Assembly: GCA_031279745.1 (NCBI GenBank)
Contig: JAITHN010000190.1
Coordinates: 1-9,576 of the forward strand
Origin: Streptococcaceae bacterium
GTDB taxonomy: Bacteria; Bacillota; Bacilli; Lactobacillales; Streptococcaceae
DNA length: 9,576 nt
Direction of reading: 5' to 3'
A program made the position numbers and the translations under genes. Shown here piece by piece: positions 5,595 to 9,576 of the stretch. The notes below the pieces were generated by a model. The model ran no database searches, was not told where the DNA came from, and was given only the letters and a program-made list of their open reading frames with translations. Numbering within the stretch: position 1 is the first letter of the stretch; the number at the start of each line of letters is the position of its first letter.

Positions 5595-6971
5595 TTATTC
5601 TTTATAGTGAGGGTAGTTTTTTGCTCTTCCTTCTTTATTGACTTGTTTCGCTCGACCAAATGCCAAACTTTCTTTTGGTACATCTTCTGTAATCGTAGAC
5701 CCAGCAGTGACGAGACCATTTTTACCAATGTGGACGGGGTTCACAATATTCGCATTGCTTCCAATAAACGCATGATCTTCAACCACGGAATCATATTTAT
5801 TTTTTCCATCATAGTTCACGAAAATAACACCAGCGCCAACGTTTACATCCTTGCCAATTTTTACATTTCCAATATAGGAGAGGTGACCAGCTTTGCTCCC
5901 TTTTCCAAGTGTCGCCCCTTTTACTTCTACAAAGTTTCCAACATGAGCATTCTCAAGGATTTCGGCTTTTGGTCTTAGGTGAGCCATTGGTCCGACATCT
6001 GCGCCTGATTTAACAACTGCCTCTTCAATCACTGATGAACGAATTTTTACATTGGACTCGATTACCGAATCACGAATTTCACAATTACTTCCGATGAAAA
6101 CATCTTTACCAATTACTGTCTTTCCTTTCAAAAAGACGTTCGGCTCAATGATCGTGTCATTCCCTATCTCGACTTCACTTTCAATATAGGTGCTCTCGGG
6201 GTCAATAAGTGTCACCCCATGCACCATATGTGTTTGATTAATTCTATGGCGCATAAGCTTATTTGCTTCACTGAGCGCTATGCGATCATTGACTCCTAGG
6301 GACTCTTCAAAACTATCCATTTGATAGGCAGCAATGGTATGTCCTTCTGATTTTAGAATTTCAATAATATCTGTCAAATAATATTCGCCCTGCGCATTAT
6401 TTGTATCGATTTTAGATAGCGCATCAAAAAGTAATGCATTGTCAAATACATAAGTTCCCGTATTGATTTCATTTATGCGAGCGATTTCAGGCGTTGCATC
6501 TTTTTGCTCAACGATCTTTTCAACAACACCAATATGATCTCGAATAATTCGTCCATAACCAAACGGATCAGGCGCTTTTGCCGTTAAAACCGTCCCTACA
6601 CTTCTTCTTGTCGCATGATATTCAAAGAGGTTAGATAGAGTTTCCCATGTCAAAAGTGGTGTATCACCTGAAACGATTAACGTCGTTCCAGTTTTTCCAA
6701 GAAGTAAATCTTTCGCTTGTAATACCGCGTGTCCAGTTCCCAATTGTTCTTCTTGAAGCGCATATTCTGAGCGATCCCCTAAAACATTCTTTACAGTTTC
6801 TGCTCCATGTCCAACAATGGTGATGATTTTATTGGGTTTCGTTCTCTCCACCTGCGTTAATACATGATCAACCATCGCCTTTCCAGCAACTTCATGCAAA
6901 ACTTTATATAATTGAGACTTCATTCTCGTCCCTTTTCCAGCCGCTAAGATTATTGCATATCGTTTATCCAT
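5595..6971 (-). CDS. glmU: Bifunctional N-acetylglucosamine-1-phosphate uridyltransferase / glucosamine-1-phosphate acetyltransferase
   Basis: GlmU acetylates glucosamine-1-phosphate and then joins it to UTP, giving UDP-GlcNAc for peptidoglycan and wall polymers. The N-terminal pyrophosphorylase domain shows LAAGKGTRM (9-17), QLGTGHA (76-82), SGDTP with the metal-binding Asp103, GYGRI (138-142) and NEINTGTYVF. From about residue 252 there is a left-handed beta-helix of hexapeptide repeats (IGKDVFIGSN and similar) carrying HLRP, AGHLSYIG with the predicted catalytic His363, and NYDG. The 458-residue length is normal. The start is ATG 6971, preceded by GGAGGA (6976-6981); an in-frame TTG at 6983 would include that site. 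It lies 13 bases after the binding-protein gene, so the two are cotranscribed. No prs or purine genes adjoin it, unlike in B. subtilis. It ends at the hairpin shared with rlmA. Confidence 0.97.
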   Translation of the reverse strand: MDKRYAIILAAGKGTRMKSQLYKVLHEVAGKAMVDHVLTQVERTKPNKIITIVGHGAETVKNVLGDRSEYALQEEQLGTGHAVLQAKDLLLGKTGTTLIVSGDTPLLTWETLSNLFEYHATRRSVGTVLTAKAPDPFGYGRIIRDHIGVVEKIVEQKDATPEIARINEINTGTYVFDNALLFDALSKIDTNNAQGEYYLTDIIEILKSEGHTIAAYQMDSFEESLGVNDRIALSEANKLMRHRINQTHMVHGVTLIDPESTYIESEVEIGNDTIIEPNVFLKGKTVIGKDVFIGSNCEIRDSVIESNVKIRSSVIEEAVVKSGADVGPMAHLRPKAEILENAHVGNFVEVKGATLGKGSKAGHLSYIGNVKIGKDVNVGAGVIFVNYDGKNKYDSVVEDHAFIGSNANIVNPVHIGKNGLVTAGSTITEDVPKESLAFGRAKQVNKEGRAKNYPHYKE

Positions 6972-6984
6972 TTGTTCCTCCAAA

Positions 6985-7887
6985 TTATTTATTCTCTTTT
7001 AATTTTAGATGAATAACGTAGAGAAGTAAAACAAGGACCATCCCAATTAATCCATAAGTAATGACAGGATTCATTCCGCCATCCTTCTCTTTCTCTTTTT
7101 TCTCACTATCAAAATTCGCTACCGCTGTTTCTTGATAACTATGAGGGGTGTATTTTTCTAAGATTTTTTCATAAATTTCCCGCTGTTTCAGATTTTCAAT
7201 CGCTTCATCCACTTTTTGAAGCAACTCCCTATTCTTCCCCTTTTTCACTGCAAATGAAACTTCAAATTCTCTAAGGGGTTTCCCAACGATGTGGAAAGGT
7301 TCTTTTTCCTTTAGATACGTTTTGATTTCCGAATCGTTTGCATAGACAGCTTGAATCTGATCGGTTCTCAATGCTTTGTATAGATCATCATTGGTATTAA
7401 AGACGACTTGCTTGTTTTTGGCAAAAATTTCTTTTGCCAAATCTGTGGAATAGTTCTGAAACACTGTTCCCTTCTTTACTCCAATTTTTATCCCTTCAAA
7501 ATCCTCCATTTCATTCACTTCCATATTGTGATTATAAACGACAAAACTGGCATAATCCTTCCAATACGGAACCGAGAAGTCAAAGTCCTCTTTCCTTTTC
7601 GGGGTAACAAACAGATTGTTCATCACGCCATCAAGTTCTCCAGCCTTCAATTTTTCTAAGCACGTACTGAAATCATAATGCACAATCTCATATTTAAACT
7701 TCGCAATCTTTGCGATTTCACTTAACATGTCCGGGTCAAGACCTACTAATTTCCCTTTTTCTTTATAGACATAAGGAACACTGCTTTCTTCCATTCCTAT
7801 TTTATAAACAGTTTCCTCGCTACTTGCAATCAAAGCCATACTTCCTGAAAAGAAAAGAAGGGCGAATCCAATCAAAATTTTCTTCAT
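6985..7887 (-). CDS. Membrane-anchored family-3 (amino-acid-type) solute-binding protein
   Basis: The 300-residue protein begins with a signal peptide (MKKILIGFALLFFSG, hydrophobic to about 21) with no lipobox cysteine. A type II periplasmic-binding domain of the PF00497 kind follows (about 27-248): YVYKEKGKLVGLDPDML, the TPKR loop at 95-98 whose Arg normally holds the ligand carboxylate, FDFSVPYW at 102-109 and the second-lobe start IGVKKGT at 135-141. The ligand-amine Asp region reads QAVYANDSEI, shifted from the usual DAVxxD, so the ligand cannot be predicted. A Lys/Glu-rich linker (255-270) leads to one membrane helix (274-293) and a short basic tail, giving an outward-facing, C-terminally anchored protein. 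No permease or ATPase gene adjoins. ATG 7887 follows GAGG (7894-7897); the GTG at 7899 would overlap it. It is the first gene of a unit with glmU. Confidence 0.82.
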   Translation of the reverse strand: MKKILIGFALLFFSGSMALIASSEETVYKIGMEESSVPYVYKEKGKLVGLDPDMLSEIAKIAKFKYEIVHYDFSTCLEKLKAGELDGVMNNLFVTPKRKEDFDFSVPYWKDYASFVVYNHNMEVNEMEDFEGIKIGVKKGTVFQNYSTDLAKEIFAKNKQVVFNTNDDLYKALRTDQIQAVYANDSEIKTYLKEKEPFHIVGKPLREFEVSFAVKKGKNRELLQKVDEAIENLKQREIYEKILEKYTPHSYQETAVANFDSEKKEKEKDGGMNPVITYGLIGMVLVLLLYVIHLKLKENK

Positions 7888-7917
7888 TTCATACCTCACT
7901 CATAAACATTTTCTTTT

Positions 7918-7926
7918 ATTCTATCA
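7918..7926 (-). promoter_or_regulatory. Proximal extended -10 for the binding-protein/glmU unit
   Basis: TGATAGAAT on the minus strand is identical to the cutC extended -10, including flanking bases. It would give a leader of about 25 bases, matching the short leaders elsewhere in the window. No good -35 is visible. Confidence 0.5.
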
Positions 7927-7940
7927 TTTCTCATCAAATT

Positions 7941-7949
7941 ATTATATCA
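7941..7949 (-). promoter_or_regulatory. Distal extended -10 (perfect hexamer) for the binding-protein/glmU unit
   Basis: TGATATAAT on the minus strand is a perfect TATAAT with the extended TG. The -35 region is weak. Transcription would start near 7934. With the element 23 bases downstream it may form a tandem promoter; which one is used cannot be decided from sequence. Confidence 0.5.
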
Positions 7950-7996
7950 ACATTTCATCATCACTCGTATACTCACACTGTTACAGCTTGAAGCAT

Positions 7997-8030
7997 AAAA
8001 AAACGTCGCTATGTTTTCACACAGCGAACG
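7997..8030 (-). terminator. Intrinsic terminator of rpoC (rpoBC transcript)
   Basis: On the minus strand CGTTCGCTGTG (8030-8020) pairs with CATAGCGACG (8013-8004) with a bulged base and a mismatch around a TGAAAA loop. Seven T's follow (8003-7997). It begins 11 bases after the rpoC stop and separates rpoC from the binding-protein/glmU unit. Confidence 0.85.
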
Positions 8031-8040
8031 CTTTTATAGA

Positions 8041-9576
8041 TTAATTAAATTCTTCATCTAGTTTTTTTTCAATATCGGATAGAGTAAAAAGATGTTCTGA
8101 GATCGTAATCTCTTTATCTTTCGGTTCCATGTTACGATACCTTGCCATTCCAGTACCAGCTGGAATGATTTTTCCGATGATAACATTTTCTTTCAATCCG
8201 AGTAATTGGTCTTTCTTCCCTCTGATAGAAGCGTCCGTCAATACACGAGTCGTTTCTTGGAATGAAGCTGCAGAAAGGAAAGAATTCGTTTCAAGCGAAG
8301 CTTTTGTAATTCCAAGCAATACTGGGCGTGCAGTAGCTGGTGTTTTGCCTTCCATCAAAGTTTGAACGTTTGCGTCGTTGAAATCATCAATATCAAGCAA
8401 TGTTCCAGGTAGGATGTCTGTATCTCCACGGTCCATAATGCGTACTTTACGTAGCATTTGACGAACCATTACCTCGATGTGCTTATCTCCGATTTCAACC
8501 CCTTGAGAACGGTATACCTTTTGCACTTCTGCAAGTAAATACTGCTCAACAGTGAGGGCATCACGTATGCTTAACAAATGTTTTGGTTCAATAGACCCTC
8601 CAGTTAGTGGATCTCCACGATGAACTTCGTCGTTTTGCTTAACTTTCAGTACCGCCGTATATGGAACAGTGTAAGTTTCTTCAACCGTGCTGTCCAATGT
8701 CCCAACATCTGTTCTATTAGACGAAACCGTTACCTTCTTCGTACGAGTAGAAGCATCTTCAAAAATTTCCGTTACAATTCCTGTAACTTCAGAAACCACC
8801 GCTTCCCCTTTAGGATTACGTGCTTCAAAAATTTCTTGAATACGAGGGAGCCCTTGAGTGATATCTTCACTAGACGCAACACCACCCGTGTGGAAGGTAC
8901 GCATCGTCAACTGCGTTCCTGGTTCTCCGATAGATTGGGCAGCAATCGTTCCAACTGCTTCACCAACTTCTACTGCGTCCCCAGTCGCAAGGTTCATACC
9001 ATAACAATGCTTACATACACCATGTCGAGTGTTACATGTGAATACAGAACGGATTGTCACTTCAGTAACTCCGGCACGGACGATTTCACGTGCTTTTTCT
9101 TCTGTAATCAACATGTTTGCGCCGATAATTAACTCTTGAGTTTGAGGATGGAATACACTCTTACGCGAATAACGTCCTACTAAACGCTCTTCAAGTTCTT
9201 CTACCACTTCTCCCTCATTTTTGATGGTTGAAATGCGAAGTCCACGATCTGTACCACAATCGTCTTCACGAATGATAACATCTTGGGCAACGTCAACTAA
9301 ACGACGAGTAAGGTATCCAGAATCGGCTGTTTTAAGCGCCGTATCCGTCATCCCTTTACGAGCACCGTGGGTAGAAAGGAACATTTCCAATACTGAAAGT
9401 CCTTCACGGAAGTTAGATACAATCGGCAATTCCATGATACGACCGTTTGGAGCGGCCATCAATCCACGCATACCCGCAAGTTGGGTAAAGTTGGAAATAT
9501 TCCCACGAGCTCCAGAATCACTCATCATGAAGATTGGGTTATTTGAATCAAGGGAATCTTTCAGTTTATTTTGAAT
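8041..9576 (-). CDS. rpoC: DNA-directed RNA polymerase subunit beta' (C-terminal part, cut by the window edge)
   Basis: The last 511 residues of beta' are present, roughly the C-terminal 40 percent; the frame is open to 9576, so the ATG at 9528 is internal. The first residues read LDSNNPIFMMSDSGARGN, a highly conserved block leading into the bridge-helix region (GARKGMTDTALKTADSGYLTRRLVDVAQD). In window numbering Cys107, Cys181, Cys188 and Cys191 form the second zinc site (CGTDRG ... CNTRHGVCKHC). The catalytic trigger loop, GEAVGTIAAQSIGEPGTQL then TMRTFHTGG, lies near 8881-8955 and has no SI3-type insertion, as is usual in Firmicutes. The conserved IQEIFEARNPKG and SFQETTRVLTDA blocks follow. 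The protein ends in a charged tail, SDIEKKLDEEFN. The known rifampicin sites are in beta, not here. Nothing looks disrupted. Confidence 0.98.
   Translation of the reverse strand: MQNKLKDSLDSNNPIFMMSDSGARGNISNFTQLAGMRGLMAAPNGRIMELPIVSNFREGLSVLEMFLSTHGARKGMTDTALKTADSGYLTRRLVDVAQDVIIREDDCGTDRGLRISTIKNEGEVVEELEERLVGRYSRKSVFHPQTQELIIGANMLITEEKAREIVRAGVTEVTIRSVFTCNTRHGVCKHCYGMNLATGDAVEVGEAVGTIAAQSIGEPGTQLTMRTFHTGGVASSEDITQGLPRIQEIFEARNPKGEAVVSEVTGIVTEIFEDASTRTKKVTVSSNRTDVGTLDSTVEETYTVPYTAVLKVKQNDEVHRGDPLTGGSIEPKHLLSIRDALTVEQYLLAEVQKVYRSQGVEIGDKHIEVMVRQMLRKVRIMDRGDTDILPGTLLDIDDFNDANVQTLMEGKTPATARPVLLGITKASLETNSFLSAASFQETTRVLTDASIRGKKDQLLGLKENVIIGKIIPAGTGMARYRNMEPKDKEITISEHLFTLSDIEKKLDEEFN

Noticed and set aside
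6983..6985. Upstream TTG start for glmU and GTG start (7899) for the binding protein
   Set aside because: Each would place the Shine-Dalgarno sequence inside the coding region, while the downstream ATG is correctly spaced from it.
8620..9574. Long plus-strand frames opposite rpoC, including one of 170 and one of 117 residues
   Set aside because: rpoC on the other strand is unmistakable and highly conserved. These frames are Cys/Arg/Ser-rich antisense reads without ribosome binding sites.
1..9576. CRISPR array, tRNA/rRNA, insertion sequence, toxin-antitoxin or phage module
   Set aside because: No regularly spaced repeats, cloverleaf or rRNA sequence, transposase, terminal inverted repeats with target duplication, or paired small genes were seen by eye. 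All coding space is accounted for by ordinary genes plus one orphan.

Overview
This is a low-GC Firmicutes window, most likely Lactobacillales. The evidence is an Spx regulator, an AckA preceded by a ComYH/YtxK-type methyltransferase, strong GGAGG ribosome binding sites, extended -10 promoters with weak -35 boxes, and an RpoC without the large trigger-loop insertion of enterobacteria. The overall feel is Granulicatella/Carnobacterium/Aerococcus-like, but that placement is an impression and not a demonstration.

Layout. At the left edge lies a possible 3' tail of a plus-strand gene. A hairpin follows, then an ECF-transporter substrate-binding (S) membrane protein on the minus strand. Divergent from it, on the plus strand, is a two-gene unit: an N6-adenine-MTase-like protein and acetate kinase (ackA), 1 nt apart. 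A bidirectional terminator separates ackA from the minus-strand spx gene. Upstream of spx, still on the minus strand, are an unrecognised 131-residue gene with its own terminator, then cutC. cutC is transcribed back-to-back with plus-strand rlmA from overlapping promoters. rlmA converges on glmU through a hairpin that covers the end of its coding region. glmU is the second gene of a minus-strand unit whose first gene encodes a signal-peptide, family-3 solute-binding protein with an extra C-terminal membrane anchor. The right edge is the C-terminal part of rpoC on the minus strand, ending in its own terminator; its N-terminal part lies outside the window.

Functionally the window is mainly housekeeping: energy and overflow metabolism (ackA), cell-wall precursor synthesis (glmU), transcription (rpoC, spx) and rRNA modification (rlmA). 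Accessory functions are solute and vitamin uptake, CutC and an orphan gene. There is no rRNA, tRNA, CRISPR array, insertion sequence or phage gene. Intergenic gaps are all under about 160 bases, so no large unexplained stretch remains. I found no convincing new multi-gene system. The best leads are the membrane-anchored binding protein paired with glmU, the orphan 131-residue protein, the methyltransferase separated from any comG operon with an altered catalytic motif, and the tight overlapping promoters between cutC and rlmA.
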